Position numbers and translations under genes: made by a program
The notes under the pieces: model-generated
Seen by the model: only the letters and a program-made list of their open reading frames with translations
Database searches by the model: none
What the model was told of the DNA's origin: nothing
Assembly: GCA_027625915.1 (NCBI GenBank)
Contig: JANTQA010000033.1
Location: forward strand, 4,154,001 to 4,218,000
Length of the DNA stretch: 64,000 bases
From: Anaeramoeba flamelloides
Taxonomy: Eukaryota; Metamonada; Anaeramoebidae
Direction: 5' to 3'
Shown here: positions 1 through 11,000 of the stretch, piece by piece
Position numbering within the stretch: position 1 is the stretch's first letter
Layout: each line of letters opens with the position of its first letter

Positions 1-1080
1 TGAGGAGTTCGGAGATCGACGATTAATATCATTTTATATCACTTCGAACAATATCATATTTCTCGTTCTTTCAGGCCAAACTCATAACATAACAAAGTGA
101 TTGTTTCCAAATCGAACCAATAAACAACGTTATTATGATTATTATTATTTCGGTATTATTATTATTATTAAACTAAAATCCAAAAATTTCGAAAGTGTGG
201 GAACAGTTAAAAGAATAACAATACTACAATTTGATTTAGTTTGAAAATAATTTTGATTTTTTTGAAATATTTATATAATTTTTTTCTTTTTTGTGGTGTA
301 TATTGCTTTTATTGAAATTTTCCAGTTTACATTATATGTTAATATTTGATCGAAAAATTTTTTCGATTGATTGATATTAAGTTACAATTTGAGTTTTTTT
401 AAATACAGGAAAACTCAAATGAAATTAGTTGATGGTTTCTAACCATTTTGATCAATTAATAATTGTTAATAGGATTTAAACAAATTTACTATATATTTTT
501 TTGTTCTGCTCCCTCCAAAATTTGAGGAAAGCTATTTTTATCAAGAAATTAAGATATCTAAAATTGGATCACCTAGATGGATACCCGAAAGTTGACAAGA
601 TAGAGAGCATTGATTGGGAAAAAATGGATAAATACAAGATCAAGAAAAAAATCCATAAGTTAATAACATCAAATTCATAAAATACAAAGCCGGATCATCA
701 GAATAGATGAAAACTGGAAAAACACCCCAAAATCGCCCAATTTTCAGACAACTTGAGCGAAAAACAGTCATGCCTAAACTGTATATCATTATCAACAACT
801 CTATTCAAACTGAAACCCCTTTCAAATGATATGAAGAGATACACATACAGATGAAAAAAAGTATCAAAATCTAAAATATACCCATATTGCTAAAGAAAAA
901 AAATTGATGATGTAGAAAATTACATAAGGGGTAGTAAAAAAATATGAAAAAACTTTAAGACAAGTTAAAAAGTAACTCAAAAAAATCAAAAATTTTGACT
1001 TCAACATAATTATCGAAAAAATATACAGATGAATTGTTGAGGAAAATCAACACAAAAGAAATCTATGGCATCACTATAGA
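1..1080. other. AT-rich intergenic DNA, possible LINE upstream part
   Basis: No gene can be supported here. A short ATT-type microsatellite lies near 130-170. From about 540 onward the plus strand has a less biased composition and lysine/isoleucine-rich open stretches broken by stops. It leads straight into the LINE relic that begins at about 1080, so it may be the decayed upstream part of that LINE, but I see no reverse-transcriptase motif in it. Confidence 0.4.
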
Positions 1081-1640
1081 ATTTTTTTTTTTAACCTATT
1101 TTGCTCAACACGCTATTAGGAAAAAAGATCTCAAATCCAAATAACCTTTAAAAAACCCAAACATGTAACTCCAACTGAGTTCCAATAACTTTAAGTTCTT
1201 GCTTATTATCTATTTTTAAATTCTTTATTTTTTGCCTGATATTTCATGGATTAGTTATATTTAATCTAAAAACAAAAGAATTTTGACTCAATTGATGTTT
1301 GGAAAAATAAAAAATGTAACAAAAATTTTCATAAAAATTAACCCACATTCTCCAAGTATAATCTTTAAAACTGAAGCAAAAATTGATCAAATCAGAATTT
1401 CAATCTATAAAAGAAGATATAAACTCAAATAGAAATTAGAACTTCTTGGTGTTTTGAACATATATCCAAAAATTTAAAGTTTTCAAAAAAAAGATAATGA
1501 AAATATTAATTGGGAAATAGACAACTTAAAATTACTAGAACTAAATCTAAATCAATTTAGAAAAAATCTTGATAATAAATTCTTCTGGATGAAAAGTTCA
1601 AGAATATTGAAAAATTCTTAGACACAATAACAATATAAAT
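1080..1640 (+). mobile_element. LINE relic, C-terminal part of ORF (plus strand)
   Basis: Translated plus-strand pieces match, in order, the better preserved LINE relic on the minus strand at 26.6-27.8 kb. Shared stretches include a segment like KQKNFDSID (compare KQNDFERID), then INPHSPSIIFKTEAKID (compare INIHSPRLIYKTEAKID), then a basic IYKRRYKLK segment, and NENINWEIDNLKLLELNL (compare NENINWHTKGLKLLDLEL) near 1500-1550. At least one frame change and several in-frame stops separate these blocks, so it is a dead copy. The zinc-knuckle end and poly(A) tail are absent; the relic stops where the GTTCTAGG-type repeat begins. This is the region downstream of the reverse-transcriptase core of a non-LTR retrotransposon. 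The clade is not identifiable. Confidence 0.7.
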
Positions 1641-1644
1641 AAAC

Positions 1645-2120
1645 AAGTGTGCCGTCAAGTGCTGTAGAATGCCGTCAAGTACCTAGCTTTTCTTGAGGTT
1701 TTTTATTTTATATGCTAAGTGTTCTAGGTTATTTTGAGGTTTTCTGTTTATTTGTGAAGTGTTCTAGGTTTTTTTTACTTTCGAAATAAACAGAAAATTT
1801 TAATAAATTTTCGGTTTATTTCGAAAACTCAAAAAAACCTAACGAAAATCTATTGATTTTTCAAATAAACAGAAAACTCAAGAAAATCTAAAGGCGGTTT
1901 TCCAGAATTCAAAAGAATAGAGTAAAATCAAAAGATTTAACTCAATTCTTTTATATTCTGGAAAACCTAAAGTCTTTTTTTATAAATTTGATAAGATTTA
2001 ATAAAATCACCAATTTCACTAAATTCATTTAAATTTTGGAAAATCTAAAGGCAGTTTGTTTTAATTTAAGAAATAAAAAGAACCTAACAGCTATAAGAGG
2101 AAATTAATTTCCTGCTTTCA
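1645..2120. repeat. Nested-palindrome repeat (GTTCTAGG family), copy 1
   Basis: This is a mosaic of short inverted and direct repeats. Recurrent words are GTGTTCTAGGTT, AAATAAACAGAAAA, CTATTGATTTT and AACCTAACGAAAA. The tandem word GCCGTCAAGT occurs twice at its left edge. The same words recur at 28.3, 47.1, 59.3 and 60.7 kb. Successive blocks can pair with each other, for example the sequences around 1790-1800 and 1880. I see no coding capacity and no terminal duplication. Confidence 0.65.
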
Positions 2121-2861
2121 AAATCATAAAAAAAAAAAAAATTCTTTATTTTTTATTTCTTCACTTTTTTCTTATTCTCTATTTTTGTTCTTTTATCGAC
2201 CCTTCATTTTATTTTAGAAAACTAAATCGAGTTTAACATACTTCTAATGACTGTTTAGAGTGACTTTAATTGCACTTAAACACCCTTTTGAATTAGAAGA
2301 CGCAAATTTGGTCACTTAAAAATTCTCTCATTACCAGATTAAGTGTTTATTTTTTTTTTAATATTTAATCCTTAACAATAACATCAATTCATTTTTTTTT
2401 GTACTCTCTCCAAAGTTTTGGACAAAGTAATGATTTATTTTGTATAGATTGATAATTAATTATTTTTTGTTTTGGAGGTATTGCAAATTGGAAATAATTG
2501 TAAACATTTGGATTAGTTAATCGTTCTAATTTAGTATTTCAAATTTTAAAAATTTTTATGACATTTCTTAAAAAAGGGAACATGAGGCTCTTTTTGAAAA
2601 TATTTTACAAGGTACAACTAATTTTGGTTAACCTTTTTTTTTAAAAAAATTCAAAGATGGTACGAAGGGTCTTGTTTTAAAATATAATCAATCAAAATTT
2701 TTTTTTTAATATTTTTTTAATTATTTTTTTGTATTTTTGCACTTTCGATAAGTAAAAAACATTTTACTTTTTTCCTTTTTTACAAATCTAAGCATTTTTG
2801 TTATTTTTTGAACATATTTCTAAAAACAATTAGAAAACAGTTTTAATCTCAAAATTTCTTT
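2121..2861. other. AT-rich gap, nothing recognised
   Basis: The stretch is dominated by T and A homopolymers. I found no gene, RNA or repeat that I could support. Confidence 0.5.
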
Positions 2862-2864
2862 TAA

Positions 2865-3305
2865 GAGTATAAAATAAGAATATACTTGATAAATATTGAA
2901 ATACAACAAGACGGTACCACCTTCTATGGTATCGACAATTTTTATGTTCTCAAAGATCTGAAATTCAATAAATTTGACAATAAAAATGTTTTAAAAATTT
3001 TCAATTCAAGCAAATACAAAATATTGCCAATTATAGGATTTAATACTATACAAAAAACATTTTTTTATCCAAAAAATTTTCGAAATTCTCGAACAATACA
3101 TGGCAAATTTAAAATCAACCATTTTTGTTATTGGTATTGTTCTGGTTCGATCAAAATTATTTTCAATTATATTGGTTTACTTGAAGTAAAATATATGACG
3201 GGTATAAATTATTTAGAGACAGGTAATAGAAGAGAAATTTTGGGTTTAGAACCTTTTCAAGGTAAATTTCGAATTTGGGTTGTGAAAATTGATAGTTTTA
3301 CCTAA
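2865..3305 (+). pseudogene. FYRN/FYRC-like protein fragment without a start codon
   Basis: A 139-codon open stretch has more balanced composition than its surroundings but no in-frame ATG: the frame is closed by TAA at 2862-2864 and the first possible start is a TTG at 2886. It is therefore either a last exon, with its acceptor near CTTTTAAG at 2865, or a decayed gene. The middle (about residues 45-78) reads ILPIIGFNTIQ, then FFYP, then GKFKI, which resembles the FYRN pattern YPxGYxxxRxY...P...YxCxI. The end, from about residue 115 (ILGLEPFQGKFRIWVVKIDSF), resembles the end of FYRC. FYRN-FYRC pairs occur in chromatin proteins such as trithorax-type methyltransferases and TBRG1. The match was made by eye and is weak; an unrelated hypothetical protein is possible. 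Confidence 0.35.
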
Positions 3306-3591
3306 AAGACATAAATTTCGGCAAAAAAACCCTATTTTTCAAATTTTTAAAAAGATCTATTTACTGTATGTTTCTTTGAGCCAACAACTGTGTTGTTAAT
3401 CATAAAAGTAATCTGAGCTTACCATAAAATTCCGAGGGTTCCTAACAAATTAAAAACCCAAAAAACAAAATAAATAATTTTGATAAAAAGAAACAAAGTT
3501 TGGTGTTCGGTTGTGGTGCTGGTAGCCGTGAATAAGGAAGTCTATTTTTAGAAAATAAAGAAGACTTTTTGTTTTTGTTTTTTTTTTTTGA

Positions 3592-4281
3592 TTATCTGAA
3601 TCCTCGAAAAAAAAACAAACGCCTGTTGTGCTTATAAAAAATGTACTATTTAATTGACTTTGCACATGAAAAGATTATTTAAAAGTTTTGTGAATTGTTT
3701 TTCAATCTTCTTTTGTTTTCTTTTTGTTGTTTGTTTGAGAAATTATTAAAAGAGTTTATTTACATTTGATTAAAAATTTTCCAAGTTTCCTCGTGTAAGA
3801 TCACAAAGTCTTCGTTTTCTTTAAGATCACTTTTCAGTTTATTCTTGTTTTCTAAAAGAGACGAATTATCAATTTTTCCTGGTTTTGGGTATTTGAAAGT
3901 TTCAACATCTTCTTTGTCTTTTTGTTCAATATATTTTTTCCATTTTTTATACCACGAAAAATTTATCAAACACCACCGTTCACCTTCAATTAATTCCGAG
4001 TGCTTTTTTTTTGTTCTTTCAATTAAAGCGAACTCATCAGAGACGGACAAGTTTTGGTAAGTAGTAGACAATCTTCCTTCGTTAGACGCTTGTGATTTTG
4101 TTTCATTTTTGGTTGTCTCTTTTTGTTCTGTTTTTGATTCTGTTTCCTGATTGGTTCTGGCAGAAATTGGGGAATTGGAAACAAAAAAAGTATTTTTGTA
4201 AATTAGAACCAAAGAACAATTCTTAAAGATAGAAAGAAGTGATTACTTTTTGTTTTTATGCTTACTATTATTTTTGGACAT
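3592..4281 (-). CDS. Small DUSP-domain protein
   Basis: Minus-strand gene. Exon 1 is 4281-4247 (ATG, MSKNNSKHKNK, phase 2). A 90-nt GT-AG intron (4246-4157) follows, then exon 2 at 4156-3764. After a lysine/glutamate/serine-rich linker, the region from about residue 50 shows the DUSP fold pattern: EGERWCLINFSWYKKWKKYI, then the hallmark PGKIDNSSLL, then LK..L.E..DFVILHEETWKIF. DUSP domains sit at the N-terminus of ubiquitin-specific proteases and help bind partners. No protease domain follows here. The usual WYGGG end is missing: exon 2 ends at a GTAAAT donor, and the best acceptor (AACAG, exon 3 from 3622) adds only a short hydrophobic tail with a stop at 3594-3592. Exons 1 and 2 are well supported; the last exon is tentative. 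It could be a stand-alone DUSP protein or a truncated USP paralogue. Confidence 0.65.
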
Positions 4282-7108
4282 TCGTTAATTGAAAAACATT
4301 TAAAATTTTTACAAAAAATGATTTGGGTTTTGTAGGAAATAAAGGAAAATATACACACACTATTATTTTCAGAAAGTTCTAACTAGACGAATGTTTCTTC
4401 AGTTTTGAGGATTTCTAGATAAAATTTGAAATGCTTGGGTTTTACAGTAGTATTCTTTCTAATTAAGGACTATTTTTGAAATTAACAAAGTTATTTTATT
4501 ATAGTTGATCCAATCTAATGTAAATTCTGAATATAATGTTCAACGAAATATATTCTCCATTTTGGATCATAAAATCATTTTATGTAAAATCAATTAAGGG
4601 ACTAATCTCTATTAAATTTTTTTACCTAAATTTAATAGGGAATGAGAAAATGTTTTGCCAATTACTTAGATTTGAAAAACCCTGTTTATTTCCAATATTA
4701 AACATATTTCTAGATCAAGGAATCCTTATTTAGAAACTGTTAAAAAAAATAATAATAGAGATTAGTCCCTTAATAGAAAATCCTTGGAAAAAATTTTTAT
4801 ATTCAAAAATTTATAATTTTTCTTAAAACACGTGAAAGTGAAATTGAAACATAACCACAATTTCCTTTAATAAAAAATTAAGATGATTTCAAACACTCTC
4901 AATAAACAACTGTAACTTTTGAAACGATCACATGGTCGTTTTGTTTTGGAATTTAGGTTACTTGAATTGTATCATTGTCGACTCAAAACATAATAACCCG
5001 CCATAGGAATTTTGGTATTTTAGTTCCGGTTTTTTTTGTATTTTCATAATATTTCATTTTTCCCCACAAAACTTCAAAGGGACTATTTACTCTGTTTTAT
5101 TTTGAACAGAATCTCCATTCCCAAGCACTCTGAACATTTGAATCATTTTTATCTCTAACAATTTTTTTTGGAGATATTAATTACAGAAAAACCCAATTAT
5201 TAATACAAGACAAATTTTTTGGACTAAGGGAAAGCTTTTGAAGAATTTTGTCTTAAAAGATCTTGTAAAAATATAAATTTGAAAATAAAATAGTGATTTT
5301 ATTGTCAAAAAAACCTTTCTATTGATGAGATCAAAAAGTATCTTTCTTTTTATAGGAAATTCGGATTTTATGATGAATTATATACTATACCAAATACTTT
5401 ATCAAGTATTTTTAGTCTACCATAACATAATTAATAAATAACAAATAAAAATTCCAAATTTTTTTACCATTTTTCTCAATTTTGACCTTCTATATGAAAA
5501 AAAACATACTTTGTAAACCCTTAGACTACATGAAATTACTCAATTAGATTTTTTATACAAGTTCTTAGGGGAGGAATGTTTCACATATAAAGCAATTTTC
5601 TCAAAAAAAACCATTTTCCCGCAGATTTCTTTTACGTTTTTAGATATGTGGTAAACAAATTAAGTAAAAAAGTATTTTTTCCCTTCTTAGGTCCCATCAA
5701 ATAAATATTTGTTTGAATTATCAGCCACCAAAATATGATATAAAACATTTTAATTTGAATTTATATCTAAAATTCTTCCTTAAAAACCTGAATTATAGAT
5801 TATTTATTTTGGATTATCTAGATTTTTTTCAAGGAAACCGAGATATTCTTGTAAGAACCATCAAATGGTTATATAATGGGTATACTGGTATTTGAATAAT
5901 AAATGAAAAAAATCATAACTACGATTTTTATTTTCCCTTTTCAAAGTAAGATTACAAATTACAACCTACTTCTTTGATTACTCTATTGGTAAAAGAGCAA
6001 TACAAGAAAAATTAATATAATTTTTATCCTTTTTATTCATCCAATAACAGTTTAGAATTGAGTTATTATTATTATTATTATTTGTAGGTGGATTATTTCT
6101 TCAGGGTCACGTCATGTAGCATGAATTTACTCCATACTCAAGGAGTGACTTGAACCTAAAAAGTATTCTTAAATTGCCCTTTTTTTGATTTCTGAATTCA
6201 CCAAAGAGTTAAAAATGATGGATTCAGAATATTTAACCAATACCCCAATTGGAACAGTTATAAGTTGCTGGGTAATTGGGTTATTTGTATGCAAAATGGG
6301 AGTATATTTTTGACATTTTACTAATATTTACAATTGATCAGAAAAATTGAATTACCGGGTTTCAGAAATTTCCGGGTTTTAGATTTGACAGTAATTCCCA
6401 TAAATCCAATTCTAAAAAAAAAAAATCATTTCTCTTTGAAAATTTTCAATTTTTAAATTTCTTCAATTTGAAACAATTTTTTTCTAAAATAAAAAATCAA
6501 TTTAATACAATTTAATATAATTTGTCGTCTCTTGGCAACTATTAGAATTTAAAAGAGTTAGGATTGTATCACATTTTTGACAAAAAAAAATAACTCACTT
6601 GAAAAATAAAAAAAAAGAAAAAAAGAAATCTACAAGATCTCAAAAAAGTGCCAAAGGGTTACACTTCAAAATGAATACCGTTTTTTTCAAAATTGTAATT
6701 CACAACCATTCGAATTGAAAATTAAAATGTCAATCTTTGGCACTTTTTACTAAAAATGTACTATTTTTTTGATTGATGATTTTTGAAGATCATTCACACT
6801 TCAGAAATTTGTAATATAATTGGGATTTGGTCACCCATAAAAGTTAAAAATAATTTTTTTTTAACATTTCTAAAAATTCAATTTTTCACCAAAATTCCTC
6901 TTCCCAATAATTCCATATGACAGTACTAGCTTTTTTATTTAAACGTCCTGTAATTAACCAAATACCGCTTAAAAATAATTTTTCTTTCAACACAATATCT
7001 TTATTTAGTACATATAATTTATATTGAATTTAATTTTCATAAAATTTTATTTTTCTCAATAATTCTTTTTTTGGGATTATTGTCAGAGAAAAAAAAAATA
7101 GTTTACCG
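4282..7108. other. AT-rich intergenic stretch between DUSP gene and formin
   Basis: It holds the small TTAA-flanked inverted-repeat element at 4595-4773, listed separately. An ATT microsatellite lies near 6062-6080. The plus-strand open stretch at 5713-5895 starts at TTG, has no homologue I recognise and is rich in F, L, N and Y, as random AT-rich frames are. I see no gene here. Confidence 0.5.
4595..4773. mobile_element. TTAA-flanked short inverted-repeat element
   Basis: Perfect 17-bp terminal inverted repeats, GGGACTAATCTCTATTA at 4599-4615 and its complement at 4753-4769, are bounded on both sides by TTAA (4595-4598 and 4770-4773). The internal 171 bp has no coding capacity. TTAA target duplication is the mark of piggyBac-type transposition, so this looks like a non-autonomous piggyBac-like MITE. 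The end sequence GGGA(C/T)TA is shared with the 751-bp element at 14632-15382. No transposase is present to confirm the superfamily. Confidence 0.6.
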
Positions 7109-7519
7109 TTGTGGAAAAAAAGTGAAACAGGGTTTTTAATTGGGAAAATTAATGAAAATTTAAAGTAAGATCAATGAAAAAAAGAATAAATAAATAAATA
7201 ATGACAAAATGAAGTATTCGGAACAAAAACAGTTTTTTTAATACTATCTTTTAATATGGGTTTTTCTTTGATTGACCAATAATTAATAATTTGTTCAAAA
7301 AATTAACTATTTTTGAGATCTCCAAAACCACATCAACAATTTCGATAAATCAAGTAGATTTAAATTGTATTTGTTGGGTTAATTGAAAATAATATAATGG
7401 GTTATTATTTGAAGTTAATTGGTTTCTTATTTTTATTGATTTTGCTTTTCATTTTCAGTAAGGTTCCCAATTAAAAATTGTGTTTCACTTTTTTTCCTGT
7501 TTCACTTTTTTTCCACAAC
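7109..7519. mobile_element. Inverted-repeat MITE upstream of the formin gene
   Basis: The left end GTTGTGGAAAAAAAGTGAAA at 7109-7128 is repeated in inverted orientation at about 7500-7519. The homology continues inward: left GTTTTTAATTGGGAA at about 7133-7147, and right the complement of AATTTTTAATTGGGAA at about 7465-7480. The right arm carries one extra copy of the AAAAAAAGTGAAACA unit. The element of about 410 bp has no coding capacity. Its ends resemble Tc1/mariner-type termini, but a clean TA duplication is not visible. It ends about 500 bp before the formin start codon. Confidence 0.6.
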
Positions 7520-8017
7520 AGCCTTATCCTTTTAGGTTTTTTTGTGTGTTTTTTTTTTTTTTTGGTAATTTTATTTCAATTATTTGGTTACAGATGTGAG
7601 ATCCAAATTCAAAACAATTCCTTTTTCTCACACAATTCAATTAGGTAATATAATGAAAAATCTAAAAAAATCATTTCTCTTTGGTTTTGTATATATTTAG
7701 ATGTTTTTCAATCCACCAAATAGGAAAAATGGTCTCGGAACTTGAAACAAACATTTTTCATTATTAATTGGAAAAGAATTTTAAGTATGATCTTTTTGTT
7801 TGCACAAAAAGTCAGAGAACTATTTTGATTATTGACTTTTAACCTTCAAAATATATCAATTTCTTTGACCAAATATTTTCTGTTAAATTGGCTGTTCCAC
7901 TTCAATTTAGGAGAAACTCACAAAAAAGAATTCCGATGATTATCATTTTTTCAAATTTTGAACTTTTTTTCTTTTTTTGTATAGTTTTTCAGTAATTTCA
8001 AGAAAGGATCCTACAAG

Positions 8018-11000
8018 ATGTCTCGTTTTAAAAAGTTTCTAAGTAAAAAAAACAAAGGCAAAAACACAGCATCCAAAATTTCATCTGTTACAAAAGGGGG
8101 TTCTTTGATCCAAGAAGAAAAAATTTCAATTCCACCTGAAAATGAACTGAATAGTATGTTTGAAAATTTGCTTGTAAGTCAAAAAGAGCTAAATACTCAA
8201 TTAAATAAATTCTTTATTCTTTTTCTCTATCAAGGTTTGTGCTTTATTTAATGTTAAATCCGCTTTGTAAACTTGTTTTTTAAATAAAAAAAAAAAAAAA
8301 AAAAAAAAACTATCAAAATAAATAAAAAGACAGAACTTGGTTTACCAGAACTTACAAAAAAACAAATGAGGCAAATGGAACAAGAAAAAAAATGGGTTGT
8401 TCTTTGTCAACATAAATCAAAAGAAGAACTGAAGGTAAATTCGCTTGATCCTTTTTTCTTTATTATTTCCCACAGAATATCATAATTTGGATTCGAAATT
8501 GGTTGTTTCCTATGGCAGACAATCGCCACTCTTTACGAATTCACCAAGATCCTTTTCTTGATCCAAATAAATTTCAATCAGATTTTAATCTCAAATGCTG
8601 TACCAAAATTGCAAATTTTCAAATAATCAAAAAAAGAAAAAAAAAAAAAGAAAAAAAGAAAAAATAATCAGGCTTTATTTAAAAATTAAATCATCAAAAA
8701 AAATTGTTTTCAAAACACAAGCAAGTACCCAAAAAAAAAATAATAATTCACTTTTCCTGTTCTAACACACTTTTGTTGTCTTGGTTTTTCTTCTTTTTTT
8801 AAAAAAACAAAAAAAAAACAATAAAAAAGAAATTAGAGGCCGAGTCAGGCAAAACCTCCGAAACAACCCCCAAATATTTTGTTGAGCAATTAAAAACGAA
8901 CTTAAATTCCCAAACGATTCTCAGTCTACGAACTGCCTTATCGTCAAATCCATTATCGTGGATCATTGAATTTTTAGAGTTAGGAGGATTCTCGTTATTT
9001 ATGGAGGGCTTCTCGAAGAGCGGGCATAAGGACTCCAAAACGAAGACAAGGACTGATTTAGAGTTTGAGTGTGAATGCATCAAATCGTGCAAGTCTATCA
9101 TGAACAACAACCCTGGGCTTGAGGCCTTTCTTTCGCACAAGAAGTATACCATTTTCCTTGTCTTGTGCTTAGATTGGAGCAAGCACTGGAACTACCTGAA
9201 AAAGGTTTTGGAATTGTTGACTGTAATCTCTGTTGTGCCACCCAATGGGCATCGTTACTGCCTTGAGGGGCTCAGTTATTTGAGAGAAAAACGGAATTTT
9301 AAGTCGAGGTTTGCTGTTTTGACCAACCACTTGAAGGAGTCGATTGAGGAAAAGGAAAGCCTGGAATTCCAAGAGTCGTGCATAATGTTTATTAACACGC
9401 TCATTGAGACGCCACAGGATCCGTATGTGTGCTTTGAGCTACGAAAGGAGTTTGCAGTCTTGGGCATCCGAAGGATCCTGAGCAAAATTAATGTTGAAAA
9501 ATCCAAAGGTCTTGCCAATCAAATTGAAATGTTTTATCAGGGGTGGAAGCGGGACGAAGAAAAAACACGAGAAACCATTCAGGACATTCCAGAAAGGGAC
9601 GAGCAAAATTTGGAACTCGTGTTCCAATTGCTATGTGAAAACATGATGAAATCAGATGATCGGGAAGACTTTTTAAAAATACTGAACAAATTTTGTGATG
9701 CATCATTCGATAGCACCCTGACAGTCTGGCCAAAATTGGATCTTTTGACCTCAAGGGTAATTGAGATCGATTTGGAAAAAGATGGGGCAAGTGCGCAAGA
9801 TCTTTTATTTGGATTAAACGAAGAAGAGAATAGCAAGCAGGTGAAGGAATTAGAAAATTTCATTATCAGGCAAAAAAATGAAATCCAAAAATTTGATAAG
9901 ACTATTAGCTTAGTGATCAAATCTGCATCGAAGAAAATGAATGAGCTATCACAAATTATTAAAAGGCAAAAAGACATAATTAAAAAATTAATTGTGGATG
10001 AAGAAGACAATAGCAACAATTTGGAGGAAAGCCAAATTGAAAAAAAGGAACTAAACGAAAAGGAAAAAGAAATAATCAAATTAAAAAATCAATTTGAATT
10101 ATTAATAAAAGAAAGAGAAGGAATTGAACAAAAAAATTTGATAATTGAAAATGAAATAAATGATCAATCTACAAGGGAGCTGATAGTTAATTTGAATGAA
10201 AAAATCATTCATTTAAATAACGAAATTGAAACATATAACCAAACCATCAAGGTGCATAGCACTGATTCCATGACCTACCAAGAAACTATCCTGAGTTTAA
10301 ATAATGATTATAAAAGTTTACAAAAGGATGTTGAAACTTTAGAAAACCAAATTGAGGAAATGGAAAAAACAGGGGTAGTACCAAAATCTTACAGAGAGAA
10401 GGAATATGAAGAGGTTGAAAATGAAAGTGATGAAGAAAGGGAATACAAAATAAAAATAAAGGAATTAAAAGGAGAAAAATCTGTAAGAGAAAAGCAATTA
10501 AACGAAGTAAAGGAATTATTAGGAAAAGAATTAAAAAAAACTGAAGAATTAGAAATTGAATTGAATGATAAATTGAATTTGATCAAAAAAGAAAATGAGA
10601 ATATTATTAATGATATAAGTGAAATCAAAAAATTAACAAATGATAATGATGGAAATGAAAATGGAAAAAAGGAATTAAATGAAAATGGAAAGGAACCAGA
10701 AATGGAAATAAAAAAAAAAGAAGGTGAAATTGATATCGAAATAAAAAAAATTAATAATCTGGAAAATCAAATAGAGAAATTAGAAAATGATTGTAAGGGA
10801 TTCCAAAGGGTATTAAACAATGTCAAAACGAAGTATGACGAAGAAATTATTGAATTAAATAATAAAATTTCAAATATTGAAAATTATAACCAAAAATTGG
10901 TCAATGAATGGGGCAATAAAATTAAGCAAATTAAAGAAGAAACTAAACAGGAAATTAATAAATGTGAAGAAACCTATAATAATGAAAAGGAAGAATATAT

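Noticed and set aside
6090-6170. tRNA suggested by GGTTCAAGTCACTCC on the minus strand
   Set aside because: The B-box-like word has no A box upstream and no cloverleaf can be drawn.
8475-8665. In-phase open stretch after a CCACAG acceptor inside formin intron 2, reading NIIIWIRNWLFPMADNR
   Set aside because: It has no usable donor and runs into a lysine homopolymer and stop. Joining exon 2 directly to 8830 restores the formin N-terminal consensus. A rare truncated isoform cannot be excluded.
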